The position numbers and the translations under genes are program-made. A DNA stretch of 49,430 nucleotides from an uncultured Saprospiraceae bacterium. Its GTDB lineage: Bacteria > Bacteroidota > Bacteroidia > Chitinophagales > Saprospiraceae. Location: the NCBI GenBank assembly GCA_937927575.1, contig CALBEE010000151.1:1-49430 (forward strand), written 5' to 3'. Of the stretch, positions 8,461 through 16,391 are shown one piece after another (the first letter of the stretch is position 1; each line of letters begins with the position of its first letter). The notes under the pieces were generated by a model. That model was not told where the DNA came from. It saw only the letters and a program-made list of their open reading frames with translations, and searched no databases.

Positions 8461-9801
8461 TTATCCTTTTAAAAATGCAGTAACTCTATCCATCAATCTC
8501 TTCGATTTTACTTGATATTGTATACCTGATTGCTGTGCAAAACTTTTTCTGATCATTTCTTCGTAAGTGTCATAGAACTCTGGATCGAAATTCGCCAAGT
8601 TTAAGTTTTCTAATACCACTTTTAATGAAGTACCATCTTTAATCCATTTTTCACACACTTCGTGGCGAAATCTAATACCCATAAGATTAAAGCCTGCTAC
8701 CTTTTTACTGTCAGAATGATAATTTATTCTAATCGCTTTTTCTCCATCAGGATGTTCCCAATAGATGGTCGTTAAATGTTCAGGCAGCTTACCAGGTACC
8801 TCACCATATACTTGGTATTCTATATCTAAGAACTTGGCAGAATTAAACCAGACACCTGGATCATACTCTATGGGTTTTTCGCAGATGTTATATGCAGCAG
8901 TTTCACCCATCATTCTTCCAGCATACCATATGGCTTCTATATTTCTTCTTCCCGGCTTGGGTGTAGCTAATTGTGCACAATCACCTACAGCATAGACATC
9001 TTTTATATTGGTCTCTAAGTGATTATCAACGACAATTCCACGTTCGACATTTAGTTCTGTTTCTTTGAGCCATCGCACATTGGGATGTACTCCTGCTGTA
9101 AGTCCTACATACCCGCATTCCATTCGCTCTCCTGAGTTTTTCATCTTCACAGCGCAAGCGTTACCTTGGCCGTCATCTTCAATACTTTCAAGTTCTTCTG
9201 CAAGTCTTAGGTCTATGTGATGGCTTTTAATATGTCTGCTGATCATGGCAGACTCTTCTTCAGGTAGTACATTATTCCAGTAGCTACTTTCTCGAACTAA
9301 CATGGTTACAGGTATGTCTCTTGATCTAAACATCTCCGCCATTTCTATTCCGATCAATCCACCTCCTACTATTACCGCACGTTGGAGTCCTGGAGTATGT
9401 TTTTCCATGTTTTCTACATCATCATAGGAGTATAGGCCAGCTACTTTGTTTAGATCTTGTCCTGGCCATCCAAATTTATTAGTTGCAGATCCTAATGCTA
9501 ATACCAGTTTGTCATATTTAATTGCCGGACCACTTTTCATGGTGAGGCTTTTTCCTTTAAAATCTATATCATCTACGTGGTTATAGACGAGGTCGATTCT
9601 ATTCTTTTCCCAGAAATAATCTTCATAAGGCTTAGTTTCTTTAAATCTCATATGACCCATGTAGATATACATTAGGGCCGTCCGAGAAAAAAAATGTTCA
9701 GTTTCAGAGGATATGACTGTGATTTTATGGTTGCTGAGTTTTCTTACCCATCTTGCAGTAGTAATACCGCTGATACCATTTCCTATAATAGCTATATGCA
9801 T
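8461..9801 (-). CDS. FAD-dependent pyridine nucleotide-disulfide-type oxidoreductase
   Basis: A 446-residue Pyr_redox_2 flavoprotein. The N-terminal FAD Rossmann motif is IIGNGISG (residues 5-12), the NAD(P)-binding one is VIVGGGLIGIE near 143, and the second FAD motif is VYAVGDCAQL near 270. The C-terminal 120 residues form a separate alpha/beta domain. No redox CxxC pair is seen, so it resembles NADH-ferredoxin or nitrite-reductase-type reductases more than disulfide reductases. It is the first gene of a minus-strand operon with the polyferredoxin at 6841-8448. The natural inference is NAD(P)H or ferredoxin oxidation coupled to the membrane iron-sulfur protein. Confidence 0.85.
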   Translation of the reverse strand: MHIAIIGNGISGITTARWVRKLSNHKITVISSETEHFFSRTALMYIYMGHMRFKETKPYEDYFWEKNRIDLVYNHVDDIDFKGKSLTMKSGPAIKYDKLVLALGSATNKFGWPGQDLNKVAGLYSYDDVENMEKHTPGLQRAVIVGGGLIGIEMAEMFRSRDIPVTMLVRESSYWNNVLPEEESAMISRHIKSHHIDLRLAEELESIEDDGQGNACAVKMKNSGERMECGYVGLTAGVHPNVRWLKETELNVERGIVVDNHLETNIKDVYAVGDCAQLATPKPGRRNIEAIWYAGRMMGETAAYNICEKPIEYDPGVWFNSAKFLDIEYQVYGEVPGKLPEHLTTIYWEHPDGEKAIRINYHSDSKKVAGFNLMGIRFRHEVCEKWIKDGTSLKVVLENLNLANFDPEFYDTYEEMIRKSFAQQSGIQYQVKSKRLMDRVTAFLKG

Positions 9802-10149
9802 TGTGTTGACTTTCGATTTGACTAGGGTGGTAAATACTTACAGTACTTGATAATTTAGGTTTGAGTTGCCTTAGATCATATTCTCCCATTAAGTCTTTGC
9901 TCACGGTATTAGGCTAAATCTAAGGTTACAATACCATCCCTAAAACTACAAAAAGTAAAGTATTCCTTTTTTGAAAGTTAGGTTAATCGACCTAGAAGTC
10001 CTCGAACTAACGTTAACTATTAATATTTACGTCTAAATGTCTTACGGGCTTACATTTATATTCTTTTTATTTTTAGGCGTATGGGAGAAGACAATTTTTA
10101 TTAAATTCGACCAATTATTTAACCGTATTATCAATATCAATAACTAATT
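9802..10149. other. Intergenic region between divergent genes, 348 bp
   Basis: No ORF with coding character was found. It must hold the promoters of the divergent FAD oxidoreductase (minus) and T9SS cargo gene (plus). A TAGGTTTG at about 9866-9873 points in the plus direction but lies far from the next start. No clear repeat or RNA structure was seen. Confidence 0.5.
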
Positions 10150-12051
10150 ATGAAAAAAACTTTACTTAGTGTGCTAAGTGTATTCTTAGTATCTATGAGT
10201 CTCTCGGCTCAATATTATAGTCAAGATTTCGAGTCCGGCGTCCCTGCAGGATGGACGGCTGAGAATCAGTGGATGCATGGAAATGCAGCTGCACAATCAA
10301 GTGCTTACTTCAACACAGAGGCAAATACGACTAATTTTATGTGTGTCAATGATGATGGACTGGGTAATGGAGTAGATGGTTCAGGTAGATTAATCACTGC
10401 ACCAATTGATATTCCAGAAACTAATAACAGAATTGCTCTGAAGCACAATGCACTCTTTTTAAATGGTGATTACCAAGGCGCGGATGAAACTGCAAAAGTA
10501 TTCGTTTCTGCAGATGGTGGATCTTCTTGGAATGAACTCCAAGATTTAGGTTCTACAATTTGGACTGACACGTATTCTGAATTAACGGATTATACCGGAC
10601 AAACTATTCAATTGGCGTTTGAGTATATCGATGGTAACCAATGGAACTTTGGGTATTGTATTGATGATATCGAAATAGTCGATGCACCAGATCCAGATGT
10701 AAGTTTAAACTACATTGATTTTTATTGTGAAGCAGGTGCTGTAGGGACGACAACTACTTTTTATGGAAGCGTAACTAACAATAGTTTAGATCCTCTAACT
10801 TCATTCGATGTTACTTTAAGTGATGGGACGAATGCAACCGTGAGCGGTTTAAACATCGGTGCATTCTCAAGCGGTCAGTTCACCGTAGATTCAGAAATGG
10901 TAATTGCAGAAGGTGCTAACAGCGTAGAAGTTACAGTATCATCACCAAATGGCGATGCGGATATGACTAATAATACTGCAACTGATGTAGTAGTTGGAGT
11001 TGTCCCAATGGACGGTGCAGGTGTATTAGTAGAAGAAGGAACTGGAACTTGGTGTCCTTGGTGTCCTAGAGGAACTTATTACATAGAAAGATATGCTGAT
11101 TGTTTCAAAGATAATTTTGTTGGAGTAGCAGTTCATAATGGTGCAAATGATCCTATGGTTATTAGTGCTTATGACGCGGCGGTTGGCGCATTCCCAGGAT
11201 TCACTGGATATCCAGGTGTGATTTTCAATAAAACTAACGTTCTTGATCCATCAGAAATAGGAAATCCATCTATAGAAGCGATGACTTCAGAGCCAATGGC
11301 ATTAGTAACAGTTGGAGCTGAGTTCGATGAAGCTACACGTATGCTTACGGTATCTGTAGAAGGTTCAGAATTCGCATCTGATATGTCAGGAGTGAAGTTC
11401 TTCGCAGCTTTGACGGAGGACGGAGTACAAGAAGGTGGTCAATCTTCTAGCGGTACACTTTGGACACAAGCTAATAATTATGCAGGTGGTGGAGTAGGAC
11501 CAATGGGAGGATTTGAATTCTTACCAGGAGCGGCACCAGTGGAGGCTTACAATCATACGGCAAGAGCGATGATGGGTACATTCTATGGTACAAACGCTAC
11601 AGATATGACAGCTGGCGGTGGAGGAGGATATATCTTCTCTTCAACGCAGATTCCAGAAAATTTCGATGTAGAAAACATGCATATTGTTGGAGCTTTAGTT
11701 AATGCTAATAATAACGTAATTAATGTTGTACAGTCTAACGTAGCAGATGCAGTAGAAAGAGGATTATTTGTAAGTAGTAATAAAGACTTATATGACAATA
11801 CTCTAGCTCAAGTATTCCCTAACCCAGTTAGAGATATAGCACACATTCAAATCGATGTGGATGCCACGGCAGAAGTAACTTTAGATGTTTTTGACATGTT
11901 GGGTCGTAAAATAGAAAGAGTACAATTAGGTACTGCGGTAGGTAACTCTACTTTTGATTACAATACATCAAACCTTTCAAATGGTATATATAACCTACAC
12001 TTAACAGTAGGAGATAAATTTGTATCTAAGAAAATTACAGTTGCTAAATAA
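10150..12051 (+). CDS. T9SS-exported protein with Omp28/thioredoxin-like domain
   Basis: A 633-residue secreted protein. A signal peptide (MKKTLLSVLSVFLVSMSLSAQ) is followed by a jelly-roll, cleaved-adhesin or MAM-like domain (about 25-175, QDFESGVPAGW to FGYCIDDIEI), a CARDB-like Ig domain (about 180-285), then an Omp28-like thioredoxin fold with GTGTWCPWCPRG (Cys302, Cys305) and GYPGVIFN, and a T9SS type-A sorting domain (about 555-633: VFPNPVRD, LSNGIYNLHL, terminal KKITVAK). It should be carried through the T9SS and anchored or released at the surface. The CPWC motif suggests a redox-active site, but Omp28-family activity is not established. Confidence 0.88.
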   Translation: MKKTLLSVLSVFLVSMSLSAQYYSQDFESGVPAGWTAENQWMHGNAAAQSSAYFNTEANTTNFMCVNDDGLGNGVDGSGRLITAPIDIPETNNRIALKHNALFLNGDYQGADETAKVFVSADGGSSWNELQDLGSTIWTDTYSELTDYTGQTIQLAFEYIDGNQWNFGYCIDDIEIVDAPDPDVSLNYIDFYCEAGAVGTTTTFYGSVTNNSLDPLTSFDVTLSDGTNATVSGLNIGAFSSGQFTVDSEMVIAEGANSVEVTVSSPNGDADMTNNTATDVVVGVVPMDGAGVLVEEGTGTWCPWCPRGTYYIERYADCFKDNFVGVAVHNGANDPMVISAYDAAVGAFPGFTGYPGVIFNKTNVLDPSEIGNPSIEAMTSEPMALVTVGAEFDEATRMLTVSVEGSEFASDMSGVKFFAALTEDGVQEGGQSSSGTLWTQANNYAGGGVGPMGGFEFLPGAAPVEAYNHTARAMMGTFYGTNATDMTAGGGGGYIFSSTQIPENFDVENMHIVGALVNANNNVINVVQSNVADAVERGLFVSSNKDLYDNTLAQVFPNPVRDIAHIQIDVDATAEVTLDVFDMLGRKIERVQLGTAVGNSTFDYNTSNLSNGIYNLHLTVGDKFVSKKITVAK

Positions 12052-12082
12052 GATTTAATTTAGTTAACTAATTGATATATAG

Positions 12083-12112
12083 GGCCTTTCCACTTGTGGA
12101 AAGGCCTTTTTA
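12083..12112 (+). terminator. Rho-independent terminator
   Basis: GGCCTTTCCAC (12083-12093) and GTGGAAAGGCC (12096-12106) form an 11-bp stem with a T run after it. It ends the T9SS cargo gene. Confidence 0.88.
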
Positions 12113-12211
12113 TGTCCCCTACACAAGCTTTCATTATCTTGGATTATTGTCGCCTCTGTATTATTATGAATACATTAACAGGAAAATAGCCGATATCTAA
12201 CGTCTCTTTTT

Positions 12212-12219
12212 TATATTTG
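12212..12219 (+). promoter_or_regulatory. -7 element TATATTTG
   Basis: It matches TAnnTTTG and lies 26 bases before the ATG at 12246. No TTG is seen at the -33 position, so support rests on the -7 box alone. Confidence 0.4.
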
Positions 12220-12245
12220 TGTATATTCCTGTTAAAGACGATATT

Positions 12246-12929
12246 ATGAAGAGAAATCTACTTTTTTTATTTTTAGTCATGTTTGGTTTTGGGCTTAATG
12301 CTCAACTAACTGTCCCAGAGGGCGCAGAAGCCACTTCTAGTACAGACGATACTAGCTTCGATTTTAATCATCATTTTCTACTTCAGAATGAAACCAGCGA
12401 TCAAATTAATGTCTACTGGGAGATTCTATTAGATGATAACTTCCCAGAAGAATGGGAAACATATCTATGTGACAAGAACTTGTGTTATACCAAGTTTGTA
12501 AGAAATTGTCCTGAGAATATGATTAATGAATTTATGCCAGGAGATGAATCTGAGTGGATGTTTCACATATTGCCGAAAGGAGTAGTGGGAGAAGGAACAG
12601 CTTGTATAAGAATATATTACCCTGATATGGATTCTGCTTTTGTCGATCATTGTGTCGATTTATCTCTAACAGCAAATGATGTTACAGATATAGATATTTC
12701 GCAGGTCTCTCTTTATCCTAATCCGACTAATGATATCTTTCAAGTGAAGTCTGATGATTACGTAAAAGTAATAGGAGTTTATAATGTTGTAGGGAAACAG
12801 GTTGCAGAAATGAATCATGTAGCAGGCCAATCGCACAATATTGAACAGCTTAAAAAAGGAATGTATTTGGTTCGGTTAATGGATGAAACCGGTCAGATTA
12901 TCAAAACAATGAAATTGAGTAAGAGATAA
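12246..12929 (+). CDS. Small T9SS-exported protein
   Basis: A 227-residue secreted protein. The frame is open nine codons further up, but the ATG at 12246 begins the signal peptide MKRNLLFLFLVMFGFGLNAQ. Residues about 25-140 are a single beta-rich domain with four cysteines (CDKNLC, NCPENM, GTACIRIYYPD, DHCVDL) resembling an Ig-like fold. The C-terminus is a type-A sorting domain: VSLYPNPTNDIFQVK, NVVGKQVAEM, LKKGMYLVRL and a final KLSKR. The function of the N-terminal domain is not recognised. Terminators lie on both sides, so it is transcribed alone. Confidence 0.85.
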   Translation: MKRNLLFLFLVMFGFGLNAQLTVPEGAEATSSTDDTSFDFNHHFLLQNETSDQINVYWEILLDDNFPEEWETYLCDKNLCYTKFVRNCPENMINEFMPGDESEWMFHILPKGVVGEGTACIRIYYPDMDSAFVDHCVDLSLTANDVTDIDISQVSLYPNPTNDIFQVKSDDYVKVIGVYNVVGKQVAEMNHVAGQSHNIEQLKKGMYLVRLMDETGQIIKTMKLSKR

Positions 12930-12952
12930 TTTATCTTTTGCTTCTTAGATAC

Positions 12953-12992
12953 AAAAAACGCCTATGTAATTCATTTACATAGGCGTTTTTTC
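12953..12992. terminator. Bidirectional terminator between convergent genes
   Basis: AAAAAACGCCTATGTAA (12953-12969) pairs over 17 bp with TTACATAGGCGTTTTTT (12975-12991), with a 5-base loop. Both strands end in a T run, so it can serve the T9SS gene and the PTPS-family gene. Confidence 0.9.
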
Positions 12993-13009
12993 TGTAATGA
13001 TGCTTTTAC

Positions 13010-13420
13010 TTATACTGCAGGATACGCTACATAGTTTCTTGGTGTTTCCCAAAGCTTGATGCCGAGATCGTATTCAGGTTCTATACACTCACGAAGGATC
13101 TTATATATTTCGTAGCAAATATGCTCTGCAGAAGGTATGGTTTCCTTAAATTCAGGAACGTCTAGATTGAGATTTTTATGATCATATCTATCTTCTACCT
13201 TATTTTTAATGATTTGAGCTAACACTCCAAGATCATATAAGTAACCCGTCTCTGGATCCACTTCACCACTGAGTCTTACTTCTAATTCATAGTTATGTCC
13301 ATGGTAATTGGGGTTGTTACATTTACCAAAAACGGATTGATTTTTTTCGTCACTCCATTTCGGATTATGTAATCTATGCGCTGCATTAAAGTGTGCCTTT
13401 CTGTATACAGATATCCTCAT
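13010..13420 (-). CDS. 6-pyruvoyl-tetrahydropterin synthase family protein (PTPS/QueD)
   Basis: A 136-residue T-fold enzyme. Zinc ligands are His15 (FNAAHRL), His40 and His42 (NYHGHNYE). The catalytic cysteine candidate is Cys34 in CNNPNYHGH, with YDHKNLN and PSAEHICYEI before the C-terminal substrate-binding WETP. The five-residue gap between Cys34 and the HGH follows the eukaryotic-type PTPS pattern (CNNPNGHGH), not the CxxxHGH of queuosine-type QueD. The product may thus be a tetrahydrobiopterin-like pterin, though bacterial annotations often call such proteins QueD. No other pterin or queuosine gene is adjacent. Confidence 0.88.
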   Translation of the reverse strand: MRISVYRKAHFNAAHRLHNPKWSDEKNQSVFGKCNNPNYHGHNYELEVRLSGEVDPETGYLYDLGVLAQIIKNKVEDRYDHKNLNLDVPEFKETIPSAEHICYEIYKILRECIEPEYDLGIKLWETPRNYVAYPAV

Positions 13421-13477
13421 CTTCAGTTTCTTTTATGCCTACTTAACATATCAGGTGTAATTTTAGTTTTAGAGATG

Positions 13478-13485
13478 TACATTTG
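13478..13485 (+). promoter_or_regulatory. -7 element TACATTTG
   Basis: It matches TAnnTTTG and ends 18 bases before the ATG at 13504 (a TTG at 13483, within it, is also in frame). No TTG was found at -33. Confidence 0.4.
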
Positions 13486-13503
13486 ACATTTAATATTCAT
13501 CCT

Positions 13504-14655
13504 ATGCAATTTCAACTAATTCCTGGTCAAGCTAAAGAAAAAAGGCAACTTATATCTCAAGTTGACCAAGATAGAATTCCCCATGCGCAAATATTGCTAG
13601 GTAGACCTGGATCACCTAAGTTGGCACTCGCCTTGGCATATGCTTGTTACATACTTTGTGAAGATAAGAAAGGTGGAGATGCATGCGGAACTTGTAAGTC
13701 GTGCTTAAAATCTATGCAGTATAAGCATCCTGACCTACACTTTGCTTTTCCAGTGATAAGTAAAGAAGGAAAAAAGAGAGAAGAAACGACGAGTCAAGAC
13801 TTTTTAGAGCAATGGAGATCAGCAATTGCATCTAATCCATATATGGATATTCAGTCTTGGTCTCAATATATTGGAGCAGAAAAATCTCAGCCAAATATTA
13901 ATACCAGAGAATGTAATGATATGATCAAGCAATTGGGGATGAGATCTTTTGAATCTCCCTACAAGCTACAGATCATTTGGTTGCCAGAGTATTTAGGTAA
14001 GGAAGGTAATAGGTTGCTTAAGATGATCGAGGAGCCTACTGACAATACTTTTATTATTTTGATCGCTGAAAATCAAGAAAGAATATTAAATACGGTTTTA
14101 TCCAGGTGTCAATTGACTAAGGTGAGCCCTGTAGCTGATGATGATGCGAAGCATTATATTTCCGAAAGGCATCCTAGTATTGACGAGAGTCTTATCGCTC
14201 AAGCAGTGCAAATGTCTGATGGTGATCTAAATAAAGCCCTAAATATATCAATGGGGTCATCTATCGATTATTCTAATTTACTTCTTTCTTGGATGAGGCT
14301 TAGCTATAAAAGAGATTTTTCGGAGTTAAACGATTGGATTACTATGCTTAATTCAAAAGGAAGAGAGGATATTAAGCACTTTTTGGAGTACACAATGAGT
14401 TTTATGAGGGAGTATTCATATTACTTACAAACTAAAGATGAATCTAGATTAAGTAGTGAGCAAGTGACTACAGCGCAGAATATGACAAAAATTATGGATA
14501 TGCTTAAAGTGGAGTCAGTCGCTATATTATTACAAGAGTCCTATAGAGATATATTACGAAATATCAATCCTAGGATTTGCTTAATGGCAAAATCGATAGA
14601 ACTTGGCGATATACTACGTTCCAAAGAACAAGTAAAATCTTTATATAATATTTAG
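13504..14655 (+). CDS. holB: DNA polymerase III delta' subunit (clamp loader)
   Basis: A 383-residue AAA+ clamp-loader subunit. The ATG at 13504 is preferred over an in-frame TTG at 13483. After RIPHAQILLGRPGS, a P-loop degenerated to GRPGSPK, comes a zinc module with Cys52, Cys61, Cys64 and Cys67 (ACGTCKSC). HPDLHFAFPV and RLLKMIEEPTDNTFIIL are the usual DnaX/HolB core, and the sensor-1 region VLSRCQ carries the SRC motif. Lack of an intact P-loop fits delta' rather than tau/gamma. The next plus-strand gene is a PSP1 protein, the same pairing as holB and ricT (yaaT) in Bacillus. Confidence 0.9.
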   Translation: MQFQLIPGQAKEKRQLISQVDQDRIPHAQILLGRPGSPKLALALAYACYILCEDKKGGDACGTCKSCLKSMQYKHPDLHFAFPVISKEGKKREETTSQDFLEQWRSAIASNPYMDIQSWSQYIGAEKSQPNINTRECNDMIKQLGMRSFESPYKLQIIWLPEYLGKEGNRLLKMIEEPTDNTFIILIAENQERILNTVLSRCQLTKVSPVADDDAKHYISERHPSIDESLIAQAVQMSDGDLNKALNISMGSSIDYSNLLLSWMRLSYKRDFSELNDWITMLNSKGREDIKHFLEYTMSFMREYSYYLQTKDESRLSSEQVTTAQNMTKIMDMLKVESVAILLQESYRDILRNINPRICLMAKSIELGDILRSKEQVKSLYNI

Positions 14656-14919
14656 GCTCAATTGATTGATAACTAGTCCTTTGTGCGTAAATTGAAGTCG
14701 GATAAAGATGATGCAAAAATTATTAGACATAGATATAGTAACATATTAGCATAATATCAGATATATGATATGTAACTTTGGTACTATAGTTTGAATTAAA
14801 TTAATACGTCAGTGTTAGAGAATAGAGGATTTGTGAGACGTTCAATATAAATAGGGTCATGTAATTACCTAGTTCATTTAGGGTATTTCTGACTCATAAT
14901 AAATATAAATAGGCACATT

Positions 14920-16314
14920 ATGGGCTGTACTAATTGTAGCTATGATAGCAATGGTACTCCTAAAGGTTGTGGTGACAAAGGTCATTGTAGCTCTGGGAGT
15001 TGTAATAAAAGAAATACCTACGATTGGATCAACACTTTAGAGTTAGATGATCCAATGGAATTTAATATGGTTGAAGTATCTTTCAAAAAGGGCTCACGTA
15101 AAGATTTTTATATAAAAAAGGATCATTTGCAATGCCAAACTGGAGATATGGTCCTTGTAGAAAGTACTAGCGGATACGATTTGGGAAGAGTATCTCTTTC
15201 TGGTGAGCTTGTTCGCCTTCAGATGAAAAAGAAGAGAGTTCCTCAAGATAGGATCACTTTGAGTGTCATCAGAAAGGCTAATGAAAGAGATTTAGAAAAA
15301 TTAGAAGAAGCCAGATCATTAGAGAAAGATGCCATGGTACGAGCTAGGGCAATATCTCGTAGTCTAGGATTAGACATGAAAGTGGGAGACGTAGAATATC
15401 AGGGAGATAAAAAGAAAGCTACATTTTTCTACACTGCAGATGGTAGAGTAGATTTCAGAGAATTGGTGAGAAGTTACGCCAAAGAGTTTAAAGTTAAAAT
15501 TGAAATGCGTCAGATAGGTGCAAGACAAGAATCTGCGCGTATTGGAGGTATCGGAGCTTGTGGACGAGAGCTTTGTTGTAGCACATGGTTAAGTGATTTC
15601 AAATCAGTAAGTACCACGGCTGCTCGTTATCAAAATATATCTATAAATCAGACTAAACTTTCTGGGCAATGTGGACGTTTAAAATGCTGCCTAAATTATG
15701 AATTGGATTCCTATATGGATGCGCTTGAAGACTTCCCAAGAAAAGCCGATCGCATCAAAACTAAAAAAGGAAACGCATCTCTAATCAAGACGAATATTTT
15801 TAAAGGATTACTATATTATAGCTATGATGATCCTATGTTACGCGGTCCTATGGCTGCTTTGACAAAGCAAAGAGTTAAAGATATTCAAGCGATGAATAAA
15901 GCTGGAGAATATCCAGAGGATCTTTTAGATGTAGAGGCAATCATAGAACGCGAAAATGCGAAATCTGCATCAGTTGAATTTGCAGATGTAACTGGCGAAA
16001 TTGAACTACCTGAAACTAAGAGAAGAAGAAAAGGGAAGAGTAAGAATAAAAGAAGAGGAAAATCAGAAGGAAAAAGACCGCAAGGGAAGAGAGAGCAAAG
16101 CGGAAATTCTAAGCCCAAAAAAGATAAGGGACCCGCTTCTAAGTCTAAAAACTCTAATAATTCCGCTTCAAAAGAGAAAGGATCAAACCAAGGCCCTAAA
16201 GGTGAAGCTAAAGCCAACTCTAAAGGAAATAATAAAAGAAATAATAGAAATAGAAAGAATAGACCTAAAAAGAAGAATGAAGGTGATGGGAACAACTCAG
16301 CACCTAAGTCTTAA
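14920..16314 (+). CDS. PSP1-domain protein (RicT-like) with basic tail
   Basis: A 464-residue cytoplasmic protein. The N-terminus is cysteine-rich (MGCTNCSYDSNG, GCGDKGHC), then comes a PSP1 C-terminal domain (about 50-240) with FYTADGRVDFRELVR and the cysteine signatures IGACGRELCC and SGQCGRLKCCLNYE, which match RicT/YaaT. In Bacillus RicT works with RicA and RicF in an iron-sulfur complex that promotes RNase Y maturation of transcripts. The last 120 residues are low complexity (K, R, N, S, G) and probably disordered. They also create false antisense ORFs. A TAACTTTG at 14773-14780 could be its -7 box, giving a leader of about 130 bases. It follows holB by 264 bp. Confidence 0.88.
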   Translation: MGCTNCSYDSNGTPKGCGDKGHCSSGSCNKRNTYDWINTLELDDPMEFNMVEVSFKKGSRKDFYIKKDHLQCQTGDMVLVESTSGYDLGRVSLSGELVRLQMKKKRVPQDRITLSVIRKANERDLEKLEEARSLEKDAMVRARAISRSLGLDMKVGDVEYQGDKKKATFFYTADGRVDFRELVRSYAKEFKVKIEMRQIGARQESARIGGIGACGRELCCSTWLSDFKSVSTTAARYQNISINQTKLSGQCGRLKCCLNYELDSYMDALEDFPRKADRIKTKKGNASLIKTNIFKGLLYYSYDDPMLRGPMAALTKQRVKDIQAMNKAGEYPEDLLDVEAIIERENAKSASVEFADVTGEIELPETKRRRKGKSKNKRRGKSEGKRPQGKREQSGNSKPKKDKGPASKSKNSNNSASKEKGSNQGPKGEAKANSKGNNKRNNRNRKNRPKKKNEGDGNNSAPKS

Positions 16315-16391
16315 TGTAGGGTAGGAAAAAGCTCAGAGTAGTTTGCAATTCTTTTTGAGAATATTGATACAATAATAAAATTTACAATAAA

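Noticed and set aside
12060-12071. Palindrome TTAGTTAACTAA after the T9SS gene
   Set aside because: It resembles BlaI half-sites but lies downstream of a stop codon and before a terminator with no promoter, so it is probably chance.
15885-16295. 136-aa antisense ORF
   Set aside because: It is a Leu/Phe-rich mirror of the K/R/N-rich tail of the PSP1 protein, in a region with no stop codons by composition.
16001-16324. 107-aa ORF in another plus frame of the PSP1 tail
   Set aside because: Low-complexity shadow of the tail, with no start context of its own.
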